Positions 1 through 12,000 of a stretch of 64,000 nt of DNA are shown piece by piece. The stretch comes from Athripsodes cinereus. Taxonomy: Eukaryota; Arthropoda; Insecta; Trichoptera; Leptoceridae. Position 1 is the stretch's first letter, and each line of letters starts with the position of its first letter. The notes below the pieces were generated by a model. That model ran no database searches and was not told the origin of the DNA. It saw only the letters and a list, made by a program, of their open reading frames with translations. The stretch lies in NCBI GenBank assembly GCA_947579605.1, contig OX388319.1, positions 868,001 to 932,000 of the forward strand, written 5' to 3'. Made by a program: the position numbers and the translations under genes.

Positions 1-299
1 TAAAGTATAAATAAGGAAAAGAAAATAATTCTTTGTATATCTTGGATATCTTTTATATATATGAAAAAAACAACAAAACTCTTCATATAACAATGGCACA
101 TTCATATGAAATAGAATAAAAAATATTATAATTAATATTCTAAAATGAAATAAACATACTTAAATATAATTAATTTATCAAGATAAATAGATATTATATT
201 GTATAAGGCAAAGATAATGAATATATTGATAATAAATAAAAATATGCAATGTGTAACCCAGAGAAGCGATTACAATAATATCAAAAGAGTTGTCACGTT

Positions 300-549
300 T
301 TCCCGAGGTGACCCCAGCAAAGAATGTGTCTCCTACTCTTTCCTATAAATGTTCCAGTGTCCCGTAAAAGACAGGTGTTTGTAAAATCTCACATACAAGA
401 CAATTAACATCTGAAATTCAGAATACGGCATGCCACTCATTTTGAACGCCTTATTTTTAATTGACACAAAGAGGATGATTTTCATGTTTATAACATGCAG
501 TTATAGTCTACTGGCCAGTCTACTTGTGGGAGATGCCGTGATAGTATAG
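300..549 (+). repeat. R1 repeat, near full-length copy
   Basis: Dispersed family. The 5' part reads like GCAAAGAAT, TCTCCTACTCTTTCC, GTGTCCCGTAAAAG; the 3' part like ACATGCAGTTATAGTC, TACTTGTGGGAGATGCCG and TGATAGTATAG. The same two blocks occur in the same order at 29630-29880 and 49965-50150. No tRNA-type boxes are evident. Confidence 0.75.
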
Positions 550-550
550 G

Positions 551-758
551 TGTCGCGTCGAGGTAACGCTCTTGCCTTTGAGCCATGAGGTCCCGGGTTC
601 GATTCCCGGCCAGGACAGAATGAGGAATGACCTTTTTCAAATTGTCCTGGGTCTGGGTGCTACATGTGTATGTGTATTGTCGCGTCAGTACCCATAATAC
701 AAGGTTCAATCTTAGTTTGGGACTAGCTCGATCTGTGTGAATTTTCTATTAAAAAAAA
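551..758 (+). repeat. SINE-A (tRNA-derived), full copy
   Basis: tRNA-like head with A box near 551-568 and B box GGTTCGATTCC at 596-606, then a body shared with six other copies (GGTCTGGGTG, CCCATAATACAAG, TTTGGGACTAGCTCGATCTG) and an A-rich end. Directly follows an R1 copy. Confidence 0.85.
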
Positions 759-1260
759 ATATAGTTGTCACGTAACAAAATCAAATAATCCAGCATTCCC
801 AATAATTCACATCAGCGGTGCTAGCACTTTTTCAAACATAAAAAAAAAAAATTTTTTGATGTTCAAATAATTATCAAAGGTGAAATAAAAAATCTAATTG
901 CCGCTCTGATTGAAATATCTTGTAGCTGGAGAATAAAAGTTGATAATAATTTTAAATCAAAGTTTGAGATCAAAGAAAAAAATATGAAAGTCGAAAATAG
1001 TATGTTGTGTTCTTTAATCAATATCACAATTATAAAATATTATTATACATAGAAAGCAGGAAGCATTTTTTTTTAAATATAATAATTTAATAATACATAT
1101 CTTATATTTAACGCTTATTAAAAAAATAAAACACATTATAAAATATGAAATTGTAACTTAAAGTAAATATTAAGTATACCAATGTGCAAGCTTCCCTCGC
1201 TGTTAGCACCAAAGAAAAAATATATTTTTAATATCTGTATGTAAGAAAAAAACACAATTT

Positions 1261-1560
1261 ATTATAAAATGTAATTTATTTCCGTATTTCAGAAAATGAT
1301 TAAGTGTTATGTTTGGTCTGTGCTGTTGTATGGTTGCAAAACTTGGACACTAAGGTTAACACAATGAACCAGTGAGACGCATTCGAAACATGGATTCATC
1401 GAAGAATGATTCTTATACTGTGGACAGACTTAGTGCCCAATACAGAAGTCCTATGTAGAGCACATACAAATAGAGAGCTCCTGACAAATATTTAAGTTTG
1501 TAAAGTCGCATATTTGGCCACATTCTGCAAGGCGATAAATATCAGCCTTGTGCCGTTAAC
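1261..1560 (+). pseudogene. LINE reverse-transcriptase fragment (RTE-like), decayed
   Basis: Broken frames read VWSVLLYGCKTWTL and, after a frameshift, FETWIHRRM; both are typical of the C-terminal half of RTE-type reverse transcriptases. Confidence 0.55.
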
Positions 1561-2181
1561 GTTTGAATAAAAAAAAAAAATGAATAAAGATATGGCTGTT
1601 CAAAATGTTTTCAACAAAATGCATATTTAAAATGACGAATGTGTGACTATATTGTTAATTTTGTTAACAACACAATATTATGTTAATTTGGTTTAAATTT
1701 GTCATTGTTTAGTTTCTCTCTAACGTACAGATATTAATTTATAATTGTTTAGACAATCAACACACAATTACTTATTTTTAAAGTAAATGAATGCAATGTC
1801 TTTAATTAAGTAAAATCGATGATTTCATATCACAAGCAAACAATTTGTCAGTCATCTTTTTATAAGCATGCTTTAATTGTTTTATTTTTTTTTTATTATT
1901 TTATAAGCACGCGTTAAGTTTTATAAAATTTTTGTCATGTTTACAAAATTTCTTTTATCACATTTAATAGAAAAAATAGAATAATATTTTAAATTCAAAT
2001 TTTGGTATTGAAATTATGCAAACGAACACTGAAATTTTTATTATATCCTTTTTATAAGTCAGTATATTTGGCAAATTTATAGCTAATAAACGTTTCTAAC
2101 AAATGAAAAACTTGTCTAACCCCAAACACAAATTATTGTCTTCGATAAATTTTGTGATCTAGCCTTTGGTTTCATTTAATA
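1561..2181. other. AT-rich sequence, nothing recognised
   Basis: No coding exon or repeat match to the rest of the window. The same holds for 1-299, 759-1260, 2406-3083, 3411-3744, 3881-4619 and 5331-5760. Confidence 0.5.
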
Positions 2182-2405
2182 TATCGTCACTGCATATTCA
2201 AAAAGAGGTATGTGCGAACATTTTTATTTAGGCATACTCTTTAAAAACTGTTCATTAAGGCATTCAAATTGTTGTTATTTTTATAATATTATATTTTAAT
2301 ACTTTATAAAATGGTTTTGATGTCATTATAAGCAGTAGTTTATTCTAGAAATGTCAAAACATTTGTAAATTCAAACACCCCTTTTTGAATATGAAACGAC
2401 AATAT
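2182..2405 (-). mobile_element. MITE family TCGTCG, copy 2
   Basis: Inverted ends around GCATATTCAAAAAGAGG; internal sequence matches the copy at 28855-29127 in reverse orientation (for example GTATGTGCGAACATTTTTAT). Non-autonomous DNA transposon. Confidence 0.7.
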
Positions 2406-3083
2406 ACTTGATTAATATTTTAACCAAAAAAAGAAAATCTTCCAATTAAACATGCAATATTCGGTCATTTGCCTTTCTAAAAAATTACTACTCCAGTCAA
2501 AGAAAGAAAAAATACCATTTGGCATTGCATATTAGCTTTTCTAGAATAGATTTGGAATAAAACAAAGTTAAACAAATCAATTCTACAAAATAAAGGCAAT
2601 CATGAAATACATTTATTTTTCAAAACACATTCTGAATATCTTCACATTAAGCAATAATATATTGTGAAGACGGAATAAAAGGCAACTAGAAGTTTAGAAC
2701 TTGGGATATTAAAATAAGTCCAAGACTGACTGATTACTGACCACCATTCTTTTTTATTTTAAAAGGCTATCCACTCGTTTACGAGTAATCAGGGCTACTA
2801 CTTACCACGTCTAATAAAATATAAATTATAAAAAATACTTAAAGTGTTGTAAAAATATTTATTTTTCTACATTTCATTGTATGTAGTTCATTTTATCACT
2901 AATTATTATAGTTTTTTATGTTCACTCTTTGGTGTATTTACAATATTATTTATTTGATAAAAATATAATATAAATTTATAAATCTATAAATACTTATAAC
3001 AATAAAATATTTTACAATACAAAATACTGCAAATCAAGAGGTCAAAATACGGACGTAATATTGTTTTTATATATACCAAACAT

Positions 3084-3201
3084 TTATTTTTATTTATTCA
3101 TTCTTTACTGTACATTGATAAAAAACAATTACATAAAAGGTATACATTCAAATTAAATACAATCAATATACAGAGGGCGAGTTTATCGCAAAGGCGCGAT
3201 C
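3084..3201 (-). repeat. R2 repeat (LINE 3' end type), local duplicate 1
   Basis: On the minus strand reads GCGATAAACTCGCCCTCTGT then a tail of TGTACAGTAAAGAATAAATA. Almost identical to 3275-3389. Confidence 0.8.
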
Positions 3202-3274
3202 AAACATGTTGGAGTAACAAAGGGATTATTATGTTTTTCTCAACGTTTCATGAATGCTAATATTTTTTATTTTA

Positions 3275-3389
3275 TTTATTTTTATTCATTCTTTACTGTA
3301 CATTGATAAAAAACAATTACATAAAAGGTATACATTCAAATTAAATACAATCAATATACAGAGGGCGAGTTTATCGTAAAGGCGCGATC
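3275..3389 (-). repeat. R2 repeat, local duplicate 2
   Basis: Differs from 3084-3201 by a single C/T over roughly 105 aligned bases; followed by CTTCCAACTAACCCAA, the usual upstream part of R2. Confidence 0.8.
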
Positions 3390-3744
3390 TCTTCCAACTA
3401 ACCCAAATTTCTAAAAATAACTTTGTTATCACTGCCATCTAGTGGTATAATTTGTAACTATTTCTGACATTATGAAAATATTCAACATGTCTTTGTGCGA
3501 AACGAACAAAGGGATGAGTCCGAATCATTGAGTTCAATGCATTAAACACTAATAATATTGATCACATGCTTGGTGGAAAAAAGGATGAAACATCCATTAT
3601 GTATGTATTATGTAAAAAAAACCCTCATTTTGTTACATGTTTTGATTTTGTTTTGGCTCTGCTGTGAAGTAGTGTTTTTCAATTCATTCCCTTTTTCTTT
3701 TCGCACACATATTATGTATATCAAACACAATCACCCTTCAAAAT

Positions 3745-3880
3745 TCTTCTCGAGAGCACAGGGCAGGAACCAGCATGCTCTATTCAAAGTATTACTGTGT
3801 AAATTAAATCATCTCTTCTATAATATTCCTGACACTTGTTTGGTGAAAGGGTGAGATCCAGGCCCTTAAAAACCTTAACG
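3745..3880 (-). pseudogene. RTE-like LINE 3' end, old fragment
   Basis: Same layout as 62583-62760 (CTCGAGAGCACAGGGCAG..., then the GGCCC..AAAACC..GGACG block) but heavily diverged. 5'-truncated. Confidence 0.6.
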
Positions 3881-4619
3881 GACGAAACTATATCAAAACA
3901 AGACTTAAAATTGAAACAAATTAATGTATTTTGTCACTCATTGATACTCCAAGTGTGTTTTTATAAAATATATAAATAAATAATGAAACATATTTCAAAA
4001 TATATACCTACTTAAAAAAAAATTATAAAATACTCTTATATTTAAAATAAACTATAACCTATTTTGCAATATGGCAACATAAATATACAAATATACTTAA
4101 AAAAATAATTACTTATTAACATTAAATATTAATCAACATATTTTGTCAGTTAACTTACATAGATAATTTGGAATCAAAATTGTTTTATACTATAACATAA
4201 TACAATGCTTATATAATTAAATTTCATTATATTTTGTAGATAAATAGATATGTCATAATGTAAATATAATAAAAATATTCATTCAAACAATTTTTATATC
4301 ATCTTCAATGTAAATATTTCATAGTAAGGCATCGTTTGAAGAGGGGTTAAAAAATATAGAAATTTGTCTGAAATATGTTTTTTTTTTCAATTCCTACAAA
4401 AATTGGTAAATGGGGAACTTTCACATAAAAAATTTTAAGCTCAAAAAATAGTACAGAAAATTAGAAAAATTATGGTGCTTTTTATATTTTTCAATGTGAA
4501 TTTTTGAGGCTTTTACCGCCATTTTGAAAAAGCAATTTTCACACTTCTCCGCAAAAAGGTTCACTCGTGGCGGAGCACTGTGTGACGTCATCAGCCGCTA
4601 CAAACAGTACTAAGAGTGA

Positions 4620-4845
4620 AATGTGTGGCAATACAACATAGCGCCTAGCCACATCACAACGTGATAATTCAATAACAGAAAATATGGATTTTAAAAATGA
4701 AAATAATGAATGAAAAGTTTTATTTTATGGTTTCTTATTAGGATATTCGTGATCAGCGTATATTTATTAATATGAATTGATAACATTTCTTCATATTCCT
4801 CACACATGCATGTTCCCCATTGTTAAATTCTGTCAAACTTGAGTA
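4620..4845 (-). repeat. Unassigned repeat X8, copy 1
   Basis: Matches 21160-21365 in inverted orientation (TAGCGCCTAGCCACATCACA; ATATGAATTGATAACATTT; CCTCACACATGCATGTTCCC). No coding capacity seen. Confidence 0.65.
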
Positions 4846-5139
4846 AAGATGTATATATATATATATTAACCTTTTAGTTTAAATTTGTAATGAAAATTGG
4901 TTCTAAAAATTAAGACTCTTAAATGAAAATGCAATACATAAGTACTCGATTTCATATAAATATTTACAAAATATAATAAAGAAAAATTACAACTTGTAAT
5001 ATAATTTCATAACAAATTACTCAATGAATCGATCAGCTTTAAGCAATAAACATCACACAATTTTAAGTTTTGAAAGACAAAAAATAATACACACTTTTAA
5101 TAAGTTAAAATTACATTATATTTTTAATTAAATATACAT

Positions 5140-5330
5140 ACATACCATCAGCCACTTCCCTCATGGGGTAGGCGGAAAGGATCGAATACTATATACACCT
5201 TTCGCTTCATATAGAATCTGGTTTATATGATCTTGCCATTTGATCCTTGGACGATCACGTCTCAAACATATTTTCTTGGCCATTCCGTCCTCATTCATTC
5301 TTTTCACATACTGTTTAGTTAAATACAGTT
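5140..5330 (-). pseudogene. LINE reverse-transcriptase tail, copy 1
   Basis: Matches 35897-36175 (CCTCATGGGGTAGGCGGAAA; TTTGATCC..GACGATCACGTCTC; TTTTCTTGGCCATTCCGTCC). Minus-strand translation of the copy at 36 kb reads [10 protein letters not shown], like RT C-terminal tails. Confidence 0.5.
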
Positions 5331-5761
5331 TATTTATTCATTTTTACATTTAAAACTTCAACGCAAATATGAAAGTCAATCACAATAAATCATTTCATTC
5401 AATAATACTGAAAAGTTCTAAAAGTCAGGCCAATCAGAGACGTTTACTATGGTAAAATTAAATCATAAATTTTAACTGAAATTTTAGAAATGTCAAATAA
5501 AAGTTTTTGATAATTGACAATAATCTCAATCTGATTGACAATTAATTACACTGATGGATTCAAAATCATTCAACGATACAATTTTATTTTTGGTACATTT
5601 GAAACTAGAGTCTATCTCCAAAGGTTTACAATATATTATTTTGCTTTTAAAATTTCAGATATGACACTGCGAGTAGTAATGCTAAGATTATAATTATATA
5701 TTATTTTTATTTACATTTATTAACAAATAAGCACTTGTTTTAATTAATGAATAAAAAAATA

Positions 5762-5767
5762 TTTATT
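5762..5767 (-). terminator. Candidate poly(A) signal of Myo1D
   Basis: AATAAA on the minus strand about 90 nt after the stop codon. The region is AT-rich, so chance matches are common; chosen as the first canonical hexamer after the stop. Confidence 0.4.
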
Positions 5768-5855
5768 CCATAACTAAATACGTCAATGTAATTTTTTTCT
5801 TATAAATGGAAGATACGTATAATATTTGTAAAGCAAAGGATTCAATTGCAAGTTT

Positions 5856-6021
5856 CTATTTAGCTTGCAATGCACTGGGGTGATGATTAATGGTGTTGTG
5901 CGTATGTGAAAACGGCGCCGGGTTTCCTTGAGCCAACTGTAATGGTCTGGCTTTACCTCCGAGCATACAGCGAGTTGTCTCTCCAACTTCCACTTCCACT
6001 GGAAGATCTGAACCTCTTAAA
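5856..6021 (-). CDS. Myo31DF: Myo1D exon 16 (C-terminus)
   Basis: Codes [20 protein letters not shown], then a His/Asn-rich end (HTHNTINHH...ALQAK) and TAG at 5856-5858. The final ~15 residues do not look like the hydrophobic ending I expect for the family. Confidence 0.88.
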
Positions 6022-9000
6022 CTGAAAAAATGTAAAATCAAATTGAAATCACAATAATTATTCGAGCACCTATTTAATTATTCATCGAACCTTTCTTAGT
6101 CTATCTGCGTTGAATTTAGCTTTACTTTTAGAATAATCTTTGTCAGACCTTTAAATTATTTATTAATTCTTTGTTATTAAGGCATACTTTATTCTTTTAT
6201 TCTTCAACATCTTCCGTAGGTCCTTTACAGGACACTTGGGTTCATCAGTATTACAATAATACAATAGAAAGAGAAAACATTGATATAATAGAAAGAGTGT
6301 AATAAACACAACACACAAAAAAAATTGAAAAGTCAAGACATAATAAAATAAATAAATGTAGACACATACATTCTTTTTCTTCAGTACTAAAAGGATGTAA
6401 AGGGTCCCTTTAGCACCATGTCAATAGATAAATAAATTTGGGTTTAGTTGAGGTAACACTTACACATGATATCTGTTAGCTAGGACTCCCACTAGCTCTC
6501 CGACTAAGTCTTGATTGGGTCCTGGGGGCACCAGAGCCACCACTAGATCATTGTTAGTAGAGGGCACACCCACTACAACCAGAGGGGCATTACCGCTCAT
6601 CACACGCAATACTCCCAACTGAAAACAAAGATATTTATGATATTTAGGTACTAAAGTACTATTCAAATGATGCATTATATTAGAAATATTTGCAATTTAT
6701 AACAACATTCTTTGAAAATACATGCAATGTGCTAGAACAGAACATTTCTGTAACATATATCTTATTGTGTAAATATCTCCTAACTGACACTGACCTTATA
6801 TACTATTAATGGTTTTTATCATCTTTATTCATTTAGGGCCGCAATATCCAAAACGTTAACCAAGTAGTTAACTTGTTGTCAAGAGTTAACCATAAGTTAA
6901 CTCAAGAAATGGTGATATCCAATGTCTGTTACAGAGATAACAAGTGGTTATTTATAACCACCCGATTTTCATGAGTTAACTATCGAATCCACGAGTTAAC
7001 TTTGAGAATGAATATTTTTTTTGTGTGTAGATGGTGCTATATATGTCATCAATTTGACAGTTACATAGTTTGTCATTTTGGTTTGAGAATATTGTGTTAT
7101 AATAATATAATATATTGATCAAAACTGGATAATTATCTAACTCGTCAACATGAGCAACACGTTAAAATTTAAAATGGCGGCTCCAAACAACCAGTGAAGT
7201 GTCAAATAACTTCCCTAGTGTTGCCACTCGTACGACAAAAGTGCGTAAAAATTAAATTTCAACCGATTTGTACTAAGGTATTGCCATATGTGAATACTGT
7301 TTACATCACTACAGAAAGTTAACCTCTGGTTAAGTAACGATTGTAAATTATTTTTATGATATCACCAAACGCCGAACATGAACAAGTTAACTCATAACAG
7401 TTGATTACTTAACTACTGGTTAACTTCTATTTGGATATCGCGGCCCTAATACTATCACGGCATTTCTCACTTATGGGGTAGCCAGCAGACTAACTGCATG
7501 CAACTAGCGTCATCCTCTTTGTACCAATAGAAGTTAAAACATTAAGGTTTTGTTGTTTTGTACAACGTAACTACTAATTTTGTTACATTTTAATGTTTAT
7601 TTTTATAAATTTGTACCTGCGGCTGTTAATTCACATTTTATTATCATACACGCAAAAGGCTCAAACCATGTGCAAGTAAAAAAAATCATCCACCTGAAGT
7701 CCAAGACTAAAAAATTTGGTTACAATGACCCCTTTAATTTGACAACCGGTTTGGGGAGAGGTAACGCTCTTGCCTTTGAGTCACGAGGTCACGGGTTCGA
7801 TTCCCGGCCAGTGCAAAATGAAGAATGATATTTTCACATTGTTTTGAGTCTGGGTGTTACATGTATATGTGTCCAGTGCATTGTGTATATGTATGTATAT
7901 CGTCGTGTTAGTACTCATAATACAAGATTCATATATTAGTTTGGGACCAGCTCGGTCTGTGTGAATTGTCTATATATGTTATATGTTATTTAATTGTTTA
8001 AACAGCATTTAAAGATTTGCAAGATACAGCTTAAAGACGCTAGTGAACTAACTGTAAAAAGAAATGTTTGTATACAAACCTGTGAAATGGGCAGCGGTTT
8101 CTTCATTTGTTTAAAGTTCTTAGGATCAAGTTTATAAATATGTTCAGGCGTAACTAACAAACATCTCTCAGCCACTTTATTGAAGCGATTCACTTTGAAC
8201 ATCCTACAAGAGAACAGAGGTTTGGCGGAAGGTTTGATATGAGCCAGACTACTTCTATATACGGAACTGGAAGGGTTGTACCATCCTAGAGATAGATAGT
8301 CTCCTTCCCATTGTCGGGATGATCCCCAGTCCATGCGGCGACCCTTCAGACATACTGCAGCCGCTATTTTCATCCTGGAAATATAAGAGAAGTGATTGAA
8401 TTGTTCCCCTAATTTATTCTTTAGCCTATAACATTCTTCAGATATGAAAAAAATGTACATTTACGGCAGGTGTGGCGCACAGGTAACACTCTTGCCTTCG
8501 GGTCATGAAGTCCCAGGTTCGATTCCCAGCCAGGGCAAAATAAAGAATTACCTTTTTTATATTGTCCTGGGTCTGGGTGTTACATGTATATGTATGTATC
8601 GTTGCGTTAGTACCCATAATACAAGATTCAATCTTAGTTTGGGACTAGCTCCATCTTTGTGAATTGTCTGTTAATGTTAGTTGGAAGAAATTGTCCCTAA
8701 ACTCACCCTCTGTATATTGATTGTATTTCTATGTAAAATTGCTTGTAATTACCGTACAGTAAAGAATAAATAAATAAATAAACAAACTACGGGAATTCTT
8801 CATTAATGCTTCGAGAGATAGTTCTCGGATTTAAGATGTTTCATAAGGATATATTCATTCATTCTTTTTGATTCCAAAGTTATATACATACTTGAGTTGT
8901 GGCCATTGTTCTTTTGGTACAGGCTTGAGTACGTTATATGCTCTCCACCTCCTATGTGCTGCCTGCAGTAATGGCACAGGGACTCCCCTGGGAGCTGGGG

Positions 9001-12000
9001 GCCAGCTGGCTGGAGGCAGAGCCCCTTTGCGACTACTGCGGATCCTTCGCTCCAACTCTGTTATGAATTTACGACCTCTATAATTTCTGTAAATGGAAAA
9101 AAATATAATGAACAAAAATCGATTTGTGTATAGGTATGTATTTGTGAAGTTTCCAGTTAAGAGCAAGCTCCTCACTCATTTTATAATATGAAATAATTGA
9201 TAAGCTGTTGGCAAATTTATGTTCAGTTCACTCACCTCCAGGCATTAAGTATAACAATGGCAGCCTTCATCTTCTTGTACCTCTCCCTGGCCAGGTAACC
9301 TCTCCACTGTTTCTGTAAGAGGATCACAATACTGGGCAGTAAGGCGGCACGAGCAGCTTCTAGGATGTGAAGAGTTCTGGCACTCCTAAAATTTACAACA
9401 AAAAAATCAGACTTCCTTATAAATTGTGAATAATTATTATTCTATCTATTAGATACATTATAAGACTGCACTTCCTTAATAAACCGTACTACTACCTGAG
9501 ATAGTAACAATCAGAAAACTGTCCCTTTCTAACACATGGTTTTTACAATATATCATCATCATTGCCCTCAACGTTCCTCTCGGGAGCACAGGGCAGAAAT
9601 CAGCCTCCTCCATTCAGAGCATCTCTGCGTCAATTGCGTCACCTCTTTCCACGACATTCCTTGTGCTCTGATATTGTTGTCATAGGAACGGTGTATTGTG
9701 AAAAAGGGACGCCCGGGCCGACGGAACCCTTGCGGACGGAAGAACAGCGCTCTTTTTGGCCAACTATCATTGGGCATTCTCAGAACATGTCCCAGCCAGG
9801 ACCATCGTCTCTCTTGTATTACGGAGATATAGATTTTACAATTATTTAATGTTGGGATCGCATTGGCCGAAAGCTGTAATGGTCCCAGTAGAATGTGGTG
9901 TGATTTCAATAATAATAATAATTTAAGTAATTTTTACCTTATAAATAGTTTGGTATGTCCATATTGTACATCAGTTATATTCCTATCTTTAAGAAGTACC
10001 ATCACTCCTTCTCTATCACTGCCCTGTTTGAAGTTTGGCCACGTGAACTGTGACAGCATCTTGTAGCGCTTCAGGAAACGGTCGTAACGCTGACGATTAG
10101 CAAAACCGGCACGCCTCACACGGACATTTTCAAACAGACCCAAGTAGGCTACCTGATGAGCGACCTGAATAAAGAAAAAGTAATTTATAATTCACAATCT
10201 TCATTAGTGCATTCTTCTACTCTAGTAACTGCTGAAGTTTTTTTTATGCATTTTGTAATGGATTAATTTCTCTATCCCTCCTTTTGCATGTCTTCTCTTG
10301 AAACAAAGAAGCAAAGAAGACAGACAAACTTGTACATCATTTTCTATTACTTAACCCACGTCCATTTTTGAGAATTTAATTAATATTATGGCTCTCATAC
10401 ATTTTCACCTATTTCTTTCAAACATCAAGTCTTCCTTCATCATTATTTCAAAATTTATTTATTTATCATTATTATTTATACATGCAACAGAAAATACAAA
10501 AAAAAATATAGAATACAAAATATTGAGATTGAAGCATTATTGAACCTGAGGTGGTGGGTAATCTGAGGCTAAAATTGAAACCTTTTTAGCAAGAGATCCT
10601 AGGTTCAACTCTCTCCCTGTTACCAACCTATTTCACTTTCATGACACAAGTAATAATAATAATAAACTTTATTGCACAAAAAACCAACATAAGAAAATAA
10701 ACAATTTAAACTACACAAATAAATTTTGTGTAATGGGCAAGTTTATCGCGGAAGCGCGATATCTTCCAACTAACCCAAAAGTATTTAATATTTATTTATT
10801 TATCTATGGCAAAAGCCTTTTCACATATTATCTATAAAATAATTTTTACATAGTTAAAATTGAAAAAAAAAATTTATCAGTTAATATTTTAAAAAGAAGA
10901 AAATATTTGATATTATATTTACTAGTTGTCTATCCCACATGGCTGGACTCTGCAGAGGATTTGGTTTAATGCAGCGCACATAGAAGGGCTCTTTGGTCAG
11001 TAGTCCTTGCACTAGGGCTCCCATACTGGAGCGGAACAATGAGGCAGCTGATGGGGGTCTCTTGGATGTCTGTAATAGAAGGAAATAATGAATTATCAAC
11101 TGGATATTTTTTGGACAGATATCAGAAAATACTAGTTATATTTCTCAGCAAATACCTCATCAGTACACCTGTACAGCAACCATTGGTAACCATAACAAGA
11201 AATTTTTCCTATTATTTGTCTATGAATTAGTATTGAATGTCAGAATCATAAGCAAAAAGAACACGCTGTGGAGAATTTTATTAATTTGTTTTAATTTTAA
11301 TTACTGTTATATGTATTTAATTTTTTTTTACGAAAATAGTCAAACTACAGACAACATTACCATGAGTAGATATTGACATGGCAATAAAAGCATAGAATCA
11401 ATAAGTGTGAATAGACGAGTTCACCTTTGATGATTAGTTTTGACCATGACACTTTGAACGATCATATCAAAGTTTCATGGTCAACTTACATTGAAATCAG
11501 TGTACAGTAAAGAACAAAATAAATAAATGGTTCTAATTTTAGTAAAGTGTTATTATTTATAATTACGAATGCTTGGAGTCAAAAAACTTTACTAATACCA
11601 CTAAAAATTATTATACGCGCGACCAAGGTTTCAACAGGTAACCTGTCATTCTCAAGCGCAATATTAGTAAAGTTTTTTGACTCCAAGCATTCGTAATTAT
11701 GTTTAGAAACTGCCACAATGTTACCCCCAAATCAATAAATAATGTTATTATTTAACCTGCTGTATGTGTGTGGCTCCCTCAGGCCACATATCCTTAAGGC
11801 TCTGATTGCTTGAGGAGTGTAGTAACCTCTTGAGATCTTGCCACAGTGCATCCTTATTCTTATCCATGAATCCATAGATGCTGTATGTCACATCTCCTGC
11901 ATAGTGCCTGAAAAAAAATGGTTATGCAAAAAATCGTTATTATGCAAGTGAAAAAATTAAAAGATATATGCTATTCTCTTGTTCAGTCGGTCTTGCAGTA

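Noticed and set aside
551..620. Possible tRNA genes at SINE-A and SINE-B heads
   Set aside because: A and B boxes are present, but the same heads recur with the same non-tRNA bodies, so these are tRNA-derived SINEs.
8855..9175. Longer frame extending Myo1D exon 13 on both sides
   Set aside because: Only 8892-9086 fits the myosin; the extensions cross clear GT and AG splice sites.
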